Notes under the pieces: generated by a model | The model's database searches: none | Seen by the model: only the letters and a program-made list of their open reading frames with translations | What the model was told of the DNA's origin: nothing | Shown here: positions 30,800-43,493 of the stretch, piece after piece | Position numbering within the stretch: position 1 is the stretch's first letter | How the letters are laid out: each line of letters starts with the position of its first letter | Source of the DNA: Termitomyces sp. T153 | Taxonomy: Eukaryota; Basidiomycota; Agaricomycetes; Agaricales; Lyophyllaceae | Length of the DNA: 64,000 bases | Direction of reading: 5' to 3' | Assembly (NCBI GenBank): GCA_018296165.2 | Contig: JACKQL020000061.1 | Span: 124,001 to 188,000, forward strand | Translations under genes and position numbers: made by a program

Positions 30800-33700
30800 T
30801 ACAAAGGTGTTGTTGCCCTTTGAGGAGGTTTAAAATCATTGTATACCCTTCTGAACTTATGAGTTGCCAAAGAACTCAGTTCATGCCACATGGCCACCTT
30901 CTTGTCAGCATAGGCTTGGAGGCCTTTTTTCTTGGCTGACATGCCCCTCTTGGACTAGATTTCTGCCTGCTTAAGGAAATAGCAAACAGTCCATTCTATT
31001 TCACTGGTAACAAGCTGACATTCTTCTGTCCATCTGTTTTGTTGTGCTCTTGTGTAGACATAGTGCACCTAATGGATTGGTGAGATTGGTTATGAATTTG
31101 ATACTGGCAAATTTAAGAGGAAAGTGGGCCAATGCATTGACAGCAAATGAACAGATATGGTGAATATTGAGAATGATACAATGAATATCTAAGTGGAAAG
31201 CAACTTACATTTACAGAGAGTTTCAGGGTCATCTTTCATATCTGGATTAGCTTGCCATATCTAAGAAACCTTTATTCTCAATGATCCTAGAATATTTGGA
31301 TCATATATAGAAATGCTTGCCAAAAGATCCACTTTCTGCAGAACACAATATTTTTTGTTCAATGCAGAATCTATGCCTAATTGCATAAGAGCACTGCAAC
31401 ATTTTCCATAGGCTCTGGCTTTGATGGAAATGGCTGCCTGAATTCTGTCAATTGATGCCCTGGCTTGGGTTTTGACACTTTTGCTTGGAGCGACCCAGAC
31501 AACATGAGAATACATGAAAGATTTTTTGGCAATGAGCTCTCAGAGTGCTTGAATATGCCTTTCAATTTGAAGCAAACACAATTTCCTTCTAATACTGGAC
31601 AGTTCTGAGCAATTACTAGCAATTGTTAATGGCAAGAATAATTTAAAGTCTTCCAGTGCAGCAGAATCCAGTTCTAACAGTGGATCCAGTCCAACTAGTG
31701 GCTTCACCACTGGATACAGCAATGTTTCATTGTGATCTGATGTTTCTTCATCAAACGCACCAGGAATCTCATCCACCTCAAGTAATGTAGTCCTTTGTGA
31801 ATTGGAAGAATAACCATGCTTAGCTTGGGAAGCAGCCAGGACATTCAGTTGAACTCTTAACAATTCCCTGTCTGTTTCAACCTTCTATTGCTCATCCTCC
31901 TATGCCTGCTAACTCATCTGATGGACATGGTCTTGTAATGCAATTCTAATATAACACTTAGTGTAACAGTGGTGAAACCATCTGGGTTTGACTCACTGCT
32001 ATTCTTCAATGTCAAGTGCGAGTTAGATTTAGAATGTATCAGTATTCAGCATCTAGCCCCCATCTTCTAATCTAGTATCTGCCAGATTACCACCACATCT
32101 TGCTTCAAGGCCTATGGTCTGAGCCTTAAGAATGTCCATTGCCTTTTTGTCTTGGTTCTTCAGACTTTCAGCAATGGTGATCTCAGCTTTCCAGCTTGAT
32201 ATCAGCTCTGCTGAGATTCCCATGGACTGTTCAGCAAAATAATGAATAGCAGCCTCCCTCATCTCAATGGCTGTCAAGTATTTCTGGCATGAGGAAGGAA
32301 CCATATCAAGTAACTTCTTTCAGTTGGAGTCACACATATGATTTTCAAGGATTTATGCCTGATGTGCAAGAGTAGCAGTTCATGCTATCTGTGAAACTTC
32401 ATTGAGAGTAGACCAAAGACTTTCAATTATCTCCCCAGCAATGTGGCCAACTCCTGGAATAAATGATGGGGCAAAGTGGAAGAAGCAATCTTCTTTGTGG
32501 CCATGGACATAAAGGAGGCCAATTGCATAGCCAACCAGTAGATTATCTGGTAAAACTTCTCCCACCTCTGCTAATCATTCAAAAAACTTGACACACCACT
32601 GGCATGCTATGTCATATATCAGCAAGAGATGCTTAATAGATCCATGTTGGTTGTCTTCAGTGCATGTATGATGGAAAAGTCTGTATACACTTGGCCTTCA
32701 CCACAGGTTAAGTTTGTTATGCTGTTGGGAGCAAAGTAGCCATGGCAGGTGCATGCTGTTGCAACAATGTCAGTAATGTCACATGATTTGTTCAATAGAA
32801 GTGCCTTTTCAATGGCCTTGAATGTGTTTTTACAAGGAGCTCCCTGGCAATGGACCCACCAGATGGCCAGAGTGGAGGTTGATAATGAATGGTGGTCAGT
32901 GGATAGCAGACAGCAGACAGCAGATATTGGATGGTGGATGTGGGCAATCTGGATGCAAACATTGATAGTCAATCAATAATGGCACATGTTAGCAATCTAA
33001 AGAAAAACTCACCATTGGTCTATCCTTTGCAAACTTAAGATATTGATCAAGTTGATCCCTCCTTGGCATCATTCTGCCTCCTTCAGAATGCCATACATCC
33101 TGAGCAGGATTATGATGACAGACATGATCTGCCTTGAAGTTTCCATCCATCATCAATGAGCAATTGAACTTCCACTGAAATGCATCTTCTTCCCAGTTTG
33201 ATGGAATATTTACTCCTGGTTGAGGGCAAGTGGGACAGAATATCACAAGCTCACTGTGCTCTGGTGCCATCAGTTCTTTCATCTCATCATGTCCAAAACC
33301 TGCCCATTTCAATTTTTTTAACCAGCACCATGAACACCAAAAGTCATTGTAATTCATAATAGAGGTTATCTACTTTACCTGAAGGAGCAATTGATGAAGT
33401 GATCCTTGCAAGTTTCTGCCAATACTGATAAGCAAGGCTTTGCACTCTAAATTAGTCAGATGAAAATCATCCAGAACAGCTGTTGTACAATATGTTCTTC
33501 TCCTGTCAAATGTGCTGGGAATCAGCTAAGAGTGAATGACATTCTTGACCCAGACATCTTGGCCAGAACACTTGCATGCAACAACACTGATATAGTGCAC
33601 ACCAGTTGTGTGTACAATGCATGTGATTGGGTTTCCAAAGCAATCAATTATCTCAATATGGCACCTATATACAGATGGTAGATTGAAACCAGCAGTGGCT

Positions 33701-34260
33701 GCAGAGAGAGGAAGTCCATCAACATGAGCAGTATGATTTTCCTCCATTTCTTGTGGTCCATGTGAAGGAACATCTTCCATTGGTACTTGTTCCAATGGCA
33801 GTTCTCCACCTTCTATGGTGTCATCATCCTCTAATTCCTGTCACTCCTCCTCTAGTATCTGAACTCTAGCCAGAATTTTGGCATGTAAGGTAGGCATAGA
33901 GACATCTGATGGATTTGACTCCAGATCCATGAAATCTGCTGACAAAAACCATTCCTCCTGCTGCAGCAATGGATTGGACAGCAGATCTGCCACCCTGTAG
34001 GATGAATCCACTGCTAAAAACTGCATTTCCAGAGATAGATTACTTGATAAAAACTGCATTTCCACTGGCAGATCTGGTGCCAGAAACATGTTTCTATCAA
34101 TTCCTGTTTCTACATTGATATAAATTAGTTCATCATGACCTGTATTAGTAATTTCAGCATGCCTGATAGCACTGTGACAATGTTGACATACTCTGAATGG
34201 CTTGCAGGACATCTTGCTCTTTAATGTCATTTTTTTGTTCATAGTCCTCAAGAACATTCA
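30800..34260 (-). pseudogene. KDZ transposase with CxC2 cysteine cluster
   Basis: Minus-strand frames, in order: 34,257-33,841 (N-terminal region), then a CxC2-type stretch at 33,795-33,526 with TTGVHYISVVACKCSGQD. Next comes 33,357-32,989 with HSELVIFCPTCPQPGVNIPS and MMDGNFKADHVCHHNP, then 32,972-32,619 with ATACTCHGYFAPNSITNL and VYTDFSIIHAL. YDIACQW lies near 32,605, FIPGVGHIAGEIIESLWSTL near 32,430, a helical segment at 32,304-32,053, and the C-terminal helical part 31,863-31,261 (ARAYGKCCSALMQLG). A tail with Trp and basic residues is recognisable to about 30,830. All are landmarks of Kyakuja/Dileera/Zisupton transposases as I know them. Multiple stops and frame changes, and near-absence of CpG, make it a pseudogene. 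It is a different subfamily from the CxC5/CxC6 copy at 5.1-7.5 kb. Confidence 0.8.
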
Positions 34261-35548
34261 CTCAGGTCATGCCACCATGGCAATTGTGAATTGCATGGTG
34301 GGGAACATAAATATGGCCAATTGCATCAGATAAGTTCATGGCCTGGAAGTATTTGCCATTCCATATTTCTGATCAGTGAAGTGGGTTGGACTAGTGTGTT
34401 TGGCATAAATACCTATAACAAAGAAGTCTTGAACCAATGCAATCACAGCATTTCCATCACACAAGATATTTGTCAGGACATGCATAACAATAGTTAATAT
34501 CACCAATGGATCCATGACTGAGTAAACCATTGAGCAACTGTGGAATATAGTTAATGAAGTCATTGAGATAGTCTGCCTGTGTCTATAAGATATGAACAAT
34601 AATATGTTGCACAATTTTTCCATGAAAATTTACCTTACCATGCTTTATAGTAACAGGATATATATCATCTACCATTGTAGCATCTCCAAAAAAATTATGG
34701 TCATCATCAGGGGCTGAGAATGGCACAGCAGAAGTGACAACTGGAATTGGACTGATGGGCACTTGTTCTTTCACCAGTATAGGTAATCCTCTAGAGTTCT
34801 GGATGACTCTTGTTTTTTTTTCAGCAGGCATAAGATCTCTTTGCCTGAGAACTATAGGTTTTGGTCACTTGCACTGCTGGCACTTCATCATAGCATCAAA
34901 TTCATGGTGCAAATGAGGTGTCAAAGAGTGTGCCTGCCAGCAGGAGATTTCCTAAAATATATGTAGCAGCACATATGAGATGGGAAAGGAAAATTGTTAT
35001 GAGCCCCATACAAGATGATTGGTTGATGTGAAGAGGTGCAAGTGATGTATGGCAGATGATGATCAATATTGGCAATCTTTCTACAACATTAGGTATTTTT
35101 AAAGAAAATTTTATTGTAAAAGTTTTCCTCAAGTGATATGCACTAAGCTAAAGTAGGAAAGCTGCCATAAGACTGTCTGCCAAGATGGACAATAGAAGGG
35201 ACAATAGAAAAACAGATATTCATTGGTGTTGGTGACATTAGCAGCAAATCAGATTTCATCACAGCTGGTGTAGTTCTTCAAGCTTATCTGAAATCTATGT
35301 GCCCCTTAGTAGGCAAGGAAAAATTAGCAAGACTAGTACAAGACAATTTGATTGAATTGGTGGAACTTGTGGACTGCTGGCCAATGTCTGGTCCACTGAA
35401 TGGACATCAGATCCAGTAGGTCATCTGATCTGGTAGGCCATCTATGGACATTTTTCAATTGGTGCAAGACAATTTAAAGAAGAGACAGACAGTTTCTTAA
35501 CACAGAGAGAGACAGACCTTCCCAGCCAGCCTTCATCTGCTCCAGTGG
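34261..35548. other. no gene recognised; short decayed frames
   Basis: A minus-strand frame at 34,831-34,583 (MPAEKKTRVIQNSRGLPILV) may be the 5' end of the KDZ gene or of a neighbour. Further right only short frames occur. Around 35,360-35,430 a GATC(A)GATC(T)GGTAG-like run repeats weakly. Nothing else is supported. Confidence 0.35.
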
Positions 35549-37690
35549 GTGGATGCCAGCTATGGTGCATTTTCTATGAAAGTTTTTCATGTGGGTGAAA
35601 GATCATGTGATTCAGTTGTTCAACAAAAATTGAATTTAACAAATGGGCTTACAAAATGTCCTTGTCCCATGAGCCCATACCCAATGTCTGCCAGGTGCCA
35701 GAACCAATATTTTCTCCAAGAAAAAGACAAACAGAACCACTCTGCACTGCAAATGAGAGGGCAATTTTTGAACCATATAAGGAAATGTACTGGTGAGAGC
35801 CAAATCATCAGGCTAGAACTACAATCTTAAAAGATAAAATCATCACCAATATTTTCAACTACTGGGCCAGTAAGGAAACAGCACCAGAAACTGGAGAAGA
35901 GTGGGCAGAGAAAATCAAGGTGAGTCCCCATTCACATTTGCTAAATCCAGACTTCTAATGCCTTTTGGTAGAAAGTTGAAAACTACATAAAAAATTCATG
36001 GAGACCATATAACCAACATAAAGATCCAAGAGCACTCATGCAAATTTCTGTTAGGGATGTGGTGCAGCAAACAATGTCAAAGAAAATCAATCAGGAAATA
36101 AAAAACTTGCTGGGTGTTGAGGATCTTGACAGCTCACAACTAGAGGCATTTTCACAGTACAATGTGGCTGTGAAAAATATTATGAATTGGCTAAGTCCAG
36201 AGAAGGAAAACCACTTATGAAGAACAATTGCTCAGTGAAGTGCAAAAGGTAATCCACCAGATATCCAGCACAAGTAAGTAGTCTTTTTTTTCCATTTCAA
36301 AGTCATCATATTGCTCATCAACCTGTTGGTTGTACACTATCTGGTGCCTGCTGTCCAATCCTCACTTTCATCCAATGTAGAGCTATTGGTCTCCCATCTG
36401 CTCCAGCCTCCAGTATCTGCTATCCATCTCATGATCTGTTCTCATCTTTTTTTTAGAAAGGCAGACAAACATGGTTTGAAATGAGTTTATGATGCAGACA
36501 TCCTTCATTTTAAGGAAATGGGCATGTTGAGCTGGACTGTTGTAGGATGGATTGCCAAAGAAGGCATGACTCTTAGGGTGTAGGTGCATGTTATTCCAGA
36601 TTTGAATTTTTTTTAATCATGTTGTACTTGTAGACATGACAATATGTCTCACTTGACATAGACCAACCTGTATTCATTTGAAAATATGTTTCCTGACCTT
36701 GTAGGTGACTTCAAACAGAAGATGGTGGACTACATGTCCACTCTCCTGGGCACACATAGAGCAGCAAATAACACCTTGCAACAGGACACTAATCCTTCTG
36801 TTTTGACCCATTCCAATCTCACTCTTGAGCAAGACAGTGATGGTTTCCCAATACTACCACCTCCACCAAGCAACATGGTCCAAACCTGGCCAGAATTTGA
36901 AATGCTTGTCTAAGACTACTTGAACAGTCATTATAGTAAATTGGTTGTCCTGGTTCTTTGAATCTTTCTCATTGAAAAATTCTCAGAAATTGCCTCAGGC
37001 TTCTGTTATAAATCAGCTCCATATAATGCTGTGCAGTTGAATTGTACTGAATTCATCAATTCAAGATATCTTCCTAAATCACTGGAATTCAAGGATCTCC
37101 ACAATCTTGGTCAGTCAGAGCTGTTGCACCTTCTGAAGTTCTGGAGAGATCATTAGGAAGAACATGGATCCAGTGATACCTTCTAGTGGAAGGTTTATGT
37201 CAATAAGAATAAGGACAGAGTTCCTGCTGAGCATGAAAAGAGGGCTGCTGCTGCAGTGTCATGTAAGGCAGCTTGAAAGAAAAGAGAACATCAGAGGAAA
37301 TGAAAGCATGTTGGGTCATCTAGTGGTGATATAGTGGGAAATTCTCTGGCTAGAGACTCCAGCATGGTAGGCCCCTCAAATCCAGCTAGCAAATCCACTG
37401 GCACTCTTGGCATTGCAGGCAAACCCAATTCATCAAGCAAACCTGGCATTGTAAGCCAACCAGATCCATTGAGTGATCCAGCCAGTGATGCCAGCACTGT
37501 AGAGCCAGATCTGTCCAGCAAACCCAATCTGTCTAGCAAACCTGGCATTGTAAGCCAACCAGATTTATTGGGCAACCTGGCCAGCAATACTGGCACTGTA
37601 GAGCCAGATCTGTCTGGAAAACTTGGCACTACACCTATGTCTGACCTCCAAATAAGTCTTGAGACTGTCAACAATGTCACTATACAATAG
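35549..37690 (+). pseudogene. unrecognised decayed gene, plus strand
   Basis: Frames at 35,549-35,830, 36,038-36,220, 36,686-36,913 and 37,334-37,690 are spaced like exons. Between them, coding-like sequence continues through LPKSLEFKDLHNLGQSELLH (about 37,060-37,120). Visible features are a mixed charged segment (QEIKNLLGVEDLDSSQLEAF), an acidic SDGFPILPPPPSNMV stretch and a Ser/Pro/Lys-rich C-terminal part with a 33-residue repeat. I believe this belongs to an uncharacterised Agaricomycete family that I cannot name. It is transcribed away from the KDZ transposase on its left. In-frame stops and lack of CpG indicate decay. Confidence 0.35.
37374..37640 (+). repeat. 99-bp coding repeat (33-residue units)
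   Basis: CCTGGCATTGTAAGCCAACC occurs at 37,442 and 37,541, period 99 bp, with flanking CAAACCCAAT.T and GTAGAGCCAGATCTGTC also repeated. The encoded unit is SKPGIVSQPD followed by a Leu/Ser/Asn-rich part and GTVEPDLS. Confidence 0.75.
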
Positions 37691-37986
37691 CTATGGCAAA
37701 GAGGATGGAATAACCTAGTAACTCCAATCAATAGCCCAGCAAATGGGTCTCTTCATCATGCAGTTCCTAGATCTGTTCTTGAAATTCTCAACCAGGAAGA
37801 GGACACACATGAAACAAAAACAGAGGAAACACCATATTATCAACTGGCATGTCAGAAGTACAAGGCATTACCTGACCTGCTACCAATCATCTCAAAGAGA
37901 CAGAGGAGATCTCAAGTAGAGAGATTGAAAGAGGATGCAGCTAGTTACATCTAGGGATTTACAACTCTAACAAGAAATAGTACTTG

Positions 37987-38175
37987 CAACAAATCTGCTC
38001 AAATAGCCTGGAATTGTTGACAGACTGCACTCACAACAAATCCACTTGAACAGCCTGGCATCATTGACAGACTGTACTCACAACAAATCCACTTGAACAG
38101 CCCAGTGTCATTCACAGACTGCACTCACAACAAATCCACTCAAACAGTCTGGCATTGTTGATGGACTGCATATTC
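37987..38175. repeat. 47-bp tandem repeat, four copies
   Basis: CAACAAATC begins units at 37,987, 38,034, 38,081 and 38,128, an exact 47-bp spacing. Each unit continues with C.CTTGAACAGCC.GG.ATT and TTGACAGACTGCACTCA variants. It follows the unknown plus-strand gene. Confidence 0.85.
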
Positions 38176-38339
38176 CAGAAGATTTCATTTTCCATTGCTC
38201 CCAACAGATATATCTGGTGCTACTTCCAGTAGGACTTTCCAATAATGCAGCCTGTCTGCTTGTAGCATATTGTTATTCCAGAAATGCTGAGTAGCTCAAA
38301 TAAGGTTAGAAAAAAAAACTTTTCTTTGTCAAAAAATTT

Positions 38340-39170
38340 GCACTATATCTGCATGGACATTGCCAACTACAGGAGTCAAACCTGCAACCAACACAATACA
38401 TTGATCAGACTGATGGAAGACTTCAAAGTTTGAAAGCCATTTTTACTAGACTATAGACATGTGATGAAAAAGACCATGTTGCTGTTGAAAAACTTTTGAA
38501 GAAGCTCAAGATTGCTAGTTACAGGAGTTGAACCTGCAGGTGCTAGATAAGATTGATACAATGTAACAATGTAGTACCAATACACCACATTGCTGTTGAA
38601 ACAACTCTGTATTCTAGCCATCCTGTTGATTGAAACAACTTGCATGGGTTCAACAATCAACAAGAGATAAAAACACAAATGAGGTTTTGGCATTGCCCAT
38701 TACACCTGCAGCTGCCACATAACATTGATACAAAGTGACAACACAGTACCAATACACCATGTTGCTGTTGTAATCCTGTCATATTTATTACACAATAGAT
38801 AAAAATGCCATGTACTTGTTTTATTGAGAATGCAAAAACTATATTCTACAATGATTATTTCCAACTGCAGAAGTCAAACCTGTGGCTGCCACATGGGATT
38901 GAGACAAAGCATCAACACACTACCAGTAGACCACATTGCCATTGTAATAGCATTCAATAGAAGGTTAAAAAAAATGAAGTTGTGACTTATTGCCAGTTAC
39001 AGGAGTCAAACCTGCAGCTGCCACATAAAAGTGATACAAAGTAACAATACAGTACCAATAGACCACATTGCTGTTGTATTTCTATCATATTTATGCAACC
39101 ACAAATGAGTCACTGTGGCTACAGAAGTCAAAAAATTCCAAAGAACATTGCTTTAGGAGTCAAACCTACA
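38340..39170 (-). repeat. cluster of about five to six tRNA-like (SINE-like) repeats
   Basis: On the minus strand, units ending near 38,360, 38,505, 38,685, 38,855, 38,990 and 39,150 (partial) share AGCAATGTGGT.TATTGGTA (A-box-like), about 40 nt of spacer, and CTGCAGGTTTGACTCCTG (B-box-like). GCAGG-TTTGACT-CCTGT folds as a perfect tRNA T-arm if G-T is allowed. Some copies read TTCAA instead. This family differs in sequence from the cluster at 27.3-28.0 kb. Both carry TG or CA where a working B box has CG, consistent with CpG decay. Confidence 0.55.
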
Positions 39171-39405
39171 ATTTCAATTCATATCAAGATCATATATATA
39201 CATTTTCATTAAGTATTACAATATCTAACAATGTAATAACTAGGCTGGAATGTTTTAAAAAAGTCCAAAAAATGTAAATAAAGTTCAATGGCTCTCATCC
39301 TCTTCATGCTTCCTTCATCTTCTTGGCTACTGCTTCCTCAGCATGTTCATTGGCCTTTCTCTTACCTGCTGGACAACTGGAGGACTAAGTATGTCCAGTG
39401 GGGGG

Positions 39406-41645
39406 TCATGTGGCATGGGAGGCACTGCAGCCATATTGTGGCACAATTTCATCTAGAGCATAAGGTGGTGTTAGGCCTGTCATGTCCACATCTATCAATT
39501 GCCCAGTTGCAGCAATGGGACTGGCCAAAATGGATTCAACACCAGTGGGCACAGTAGATTGATTGCTGGCTGCTAGTCCAATGGCAAGGGCAGAGTTGAT
39601 GATGCTGGTAGCAGGCCTGATGGTGATAATGGAGTCGGTGGCAATGGCTGAGTTGGTGATGCTGGCAGCAGGCCCAGTGAGTATGACAGATTCAGTGACA
39701 GACCTACTAGGAATACTAAAGTCAGGTAACAGTAGTGATGGGGTCACTGATGAGAGCAGAGTTGTCAGCAATGGTGGACTTATTGACAGTGGTGCCTACA
39801 GTGGTAGCATGGTCCATCTTGCTCTCATACTCCTTGGGCTGGGCAGCCTTGTCATTGTTGGGCTCTTCTGCTTCAATAATGGGTGCCAGAGTAGGAGCCA
39901 GCACAGGTGAAAGGCTGCTGGTGCTGGAGGCTGGTTGAATAGGGGGGGAGAAGATTTGAAGCTGGTTTTGGAGGTTGTTGACTATGCTCCAGAGTGCAAC
40001 AATGTCAACTTTGTTCTGCATGAGATGCCCAGCATGAGCCTTGACAGTTTGCTTTGTCCTGTTGAGGTCAGATGTTATGCCCACAACACTCATGTTGATG
40101 ATGTCCATGCTTGTTGAGTGCTTGCAGCATCATATTGTACTCCAGAGCATCTTCCCCATCTCTGTAAACCTTGTCTCCTCAGCTAGCACAAACCCTGACC
40201 TCATCTCTTCCAATACAACCTCAATTCCTTCATTGATGAAATCAAGCCATTGGTTCAACCCCACCATAGCTCATGAAAGGACAGCCTTGACAGATTTGGT
40301 GGAGATGGGCAGATCTGCCTACTGCTTGCTCTTTCCCTTTCCACTTGTTATTAGCAGGTCCACTTGCTCCTTCTCCTTTCTGCTGGCCGCTGGCATATCT
40401 GTCCATTCCTTTCCCCTTCCCTTTCCACTGGCTACTTTCATATCTGTCAGCCAGATTGTTGATGGCCCAGCAACTGGTATTGTTGGTTCTGTCTATTATT
40501 AGTAGATGATTTCAGTTGAGGAAATCAACACTTACCCTCAACATACTCAGCAGACTTGGGTTTTCTCTGCCTTTTCTCTTTCTTTCTCTTTTTGCCCTTT
40601 AAAGTTCCTCCTTTTGTCTTGACACATTGGAGCCTCTTCTTATGACAGTATTGGCAAGTGGGGTCTAGCTGTGCCCCTGTGCAAGGAGGTGCTGTGATGA
40701 GGTACTTTCCTAACCTCATTGATAGTGTGATCTCCCCCCACCAACATTCCTTGTTATTGGAATGCTCATTATCATCATTCTTGTCATTCTTGTTGTCTTT
40801 GTCCAAGGTGACAGATTGATATTTGGACTGGCTGGGTGGGGGAGGACTATGAGGTGGAGTTTGGGCAGTGTATTTCCTCCATTCTTGTTAGGGAATCTAT
40901 GCTTCACTAGCCTTCCTGATCAGCCAGGGTTGATCTGGGACCAGTTCCACTGAGGACAATGGACTAGACACCAATACTCTACTGGGTTTTAATGAGGGAC
41001 CTGCTGGTGATGGCAGAGCTGCTGTGGACACCAGACCTGCTGGTATTACCAGATCTGCTGCAATCATTGGCAGATCAATTGCTGAAATCTGTTTAAAAAT
41101 TTCTGAAGGTGAGGGATCTGATGTTGAACATGGACCTGCCACTCCTCCTGCTGCCTGGCCCTTGTTGACCTCCTGGGCTTCCTTTCTTGCCTGTGACTCC
41201 TTGAAATATGCTCCTGCCTTCTCTTTTAACTCCTCAATTGCCTTTGCGTCTGACAGCTTGCCTGATAAAATTTGGAGGGCCTAGTTGAAAAAGTTTTTCC
41301 TTGCCTCCAGGACAAGTTGTTTGTCCTTGGCCTTTGCTTCAACAAAGATTTCTTCAACACCATCTGTGAGTGTGGCATATTATCCTACAAATAGGTTACT
41401 CACCAATTCTTTAACCCTATCCTGGAGATCTGACAAGTCTCCTCAGAGACCAACACAGAGTTCTTAGTGTTGTAGAGCTGTTGGAAAAGGACCTCAGTGG
41501 ATGGAGACATAGCATAGAAGACAGCAATGAGTGGATGAGCAGTGGCTGGTGAGCAAAAGAGGACTTGAAAGTCAAGAATTTGAAAATTAAGGTCATGTGC
41601 ATCTGTTGATTTATGTGTACTGTTCAAAAGCAGTATGGCTGCCAA
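39406..41645 (-). pseudogene. unrecognised decayed gene with Cys-pair motif
   Basis: Minus-strand frames: 41,645-41,400, then 41,300-40,897 (helical charged segment KLSDAKAIEELKEKAGAYFK, then Ser/Pro-rich), 40,806-40,525, 40,108-39,722 and 39,771-39,406 (Ser/Thr/Ile/Ala-rich). The third frame is the most distinctive: CTGAQLDPTCQYCHKKRLQC followed by VKTKGGTLKGKKRKKEKRQR. The CxxC…C arrangement with a basic tail resembles half of a fungal zinc cluster and could bind nucleic acid. I do not recognise the family. A coiled region (NRTKQTVKAHAGHLMQNKVD) follows. The broken frames and lack of CpG argue for a transposon-borne, inactive gene. Confidence 0.4.
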
Positions 41646-41860
41646 AAAAGATTGAATCTAATGCTTTGATGAGATTTTGATGGCTGCCAAAGAGGATTGA
41701 TGCCTTCCAAAGAATTCTGATCCTCTATAAAGAATTCTGATGCTCTATAAAGAATTCTGATGCATTCCCAAGCATCTAAAAAAACCATGACCAATATAAT
41801 GTGTTCTCTATTGGTTTTGTTCAACCAGCATAATGCTGTGTTTCTGCTGTTCCTTGATTG

Positions 41861-42340
41861 TTATTTCTGCAGTTAAAATAGATCTTTATATCACTTTTCA
41901 TTTAAGTGGCTTGTTTCCAATGGTGATATTGGCTTTAGCCACCCCCTAGCTTCTCACTGGCTTTCTGATGGTACTGGGTGGATATGTTCCTAAGAGCAGA
42001 TTTTGTCACAAGCAGTGGCAGCTAGTCATGAGAAATAGCTGGTGGACAGACCTGCTGCCAGTCTGCAGACACCAGCAGATTAGTATTTCTGCAGTTAAAA
42101 TAGATCTTTATATCACTTTTCATTTAAGTAGCTTGTTGCCAATGGTGATACCAGCTTTGGCCACCCCCTGTCTTTTTACTGACTTTCTGATGGTGCTGGG
42201 TGGATACATTTCTGAGGGCAGATTTTGTCACAAGCAGTGGCAGCTGGTTATGAGAAATAGCTGGTGAACAGAGCTGCTGCCAGTCCACAGACACTAGCAG
42301 ATTAGTATTTCTGCAGTTAAAATAGATCTTCATATCACTT
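41861..42340. repeat. 222-bp tandem repeat, two full copies and a start of a third
   Basis: Units begin TATTTCTGCAGTTAAAATAG at 41,862, 42,084 and 42,306, an exact 222-bp spacing. Each contains CCACCCCCT, TTTCTGATGGT.CTGGGTGG and TTTTGTCACAAGCAGTGGCA. The third copy stops after about 35 bp. The array precedes a decayed hairpin at 42,427-42,443, the same order as at the Helitron end near 49.7 kb. Confidence 0.85.
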
Positions 42341-42423
42341 TTTCATAGGATCAAGTCAAAGGTCTAATTGCTAAGTATTAGTATCACTTAGTGATACACT
42401 AAATGAGATTATAGATATCTTTA

Positions 42424-42456
42424 GGCCCATGCTGAAGGCACAAACCATAGCTCATA
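42424..42456. repeat. decayed copy of the terminal hairpin
   Basis: GGCCCATGCTGAAGGCACAA aligns with GGCCCGTGCCGAAGGCACGG at 49,688-49,707. The differences are CG to CA, CG to TG and CG to CA/AA, which is CpG loss. The TAGCTCAT behind it also matches TAGCTCGT. It is probably an older end of the same element type. Confidence 0.6.
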
Positions 42457-42469
42457 CCAATATATTGAA

Positions 42470-43490
42470 TGTTGTACAATATAGGAGCACAAATATAAGC
42501 AATATTACCTGCCATGGCATTTGACAGGCAGATCACAATGGCATATAACACCCAGCAAAGTGGGAGTATAACTGTCCAAAACACATTCCACATTTGTACC
42601 TTCTTCTGCAGACTTATAAAGTATGCAATATTGATTTTCTCAATGTTTACTGATCAAATTATTCATGAATGATTTTGAGTTGTTGTCAGGTCATTGAAAT
42701 CTATGTTGTAGAAAGAAATAAAAAAAGATCATAGAGCTTTATTGGCCAAATTATAAGGTTGCTTTCTTGTGATTCCATTTGAAGGTCAATTTATTCTTTT
42801 AGATCCCTATTATTCTTATAGTGTAACATTTTAAGGACTATATCATATGTATGACAGATTATTTAATAGGAGTCATTATCAACCACTGTTGGTCAAAGGA
42901 TACATAGTTGTATTTCACTAATAAGTACAAGAAATTTATCATAATCCTGAGTCCCATGGCCTCAGAGCAACCAATCCTTGGGAAACTGTGTTCAAATGCA
43001 ATCTATATAATATGTGATGACAGACATGGGAATGTGGCTGCACCTATGCAACAACTTTTCTGCTGACTAAAATTTGTCAGCACTGACAAATGCTGACAAA
43101 TTTAAACCCTTTTATAGTAATACAATCAGATTTGGCTGTTTTTAAGCTCTTTGGATAAATTTTTTACCAAAATAAATGCAGTAGACAACTTTAATAAATG
43201 TATACTATCTTTTGACTATGTGTGTGTGAAAGGTGCCAGAGAGTCTGCAGAGATGAAAAAGGCCAAACACAATTTAGTGGACACTGTTTTTCATGCCTCA
43301 CATGTTTTTTGACACAACATGACCAAACAATGAGCATTTCCAAGGTTGTGGAAAGGAGGCCACACAACAAAGTATGTTTGGTCACATCTATTGATTGATT
43401 GATGTTAACTAATAAGCTTATTAGTAACTCCTTAACCACATTGAGCTATTGATACATCAAATATCTCATCATGCAAGTCAATTTTAATGG
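42470..43490. other. Helitron upstream region, no gene seen
   Basis: The stretch is AT-rich with only short frames. It lies between the decayed hairpin and the first Helitron ORF and should contain the Helitron 5' end (a TC terminus) and promoter. I could not fix either. Confidence 0.3.
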
Positions 43491-43493
43491 TTT

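Noticed and set aside
37987..38175. Possible CRISPR-like array (47-bp period)
   Set aside because: Whole units repeat without unique spacers, and the genome is eukaryotic.
43191..43439. 82-codon minus-strand frame near the Helitron start
   Set aside because: No known motif, AT-rich sequence, and antisense to the Helitron upstream region.
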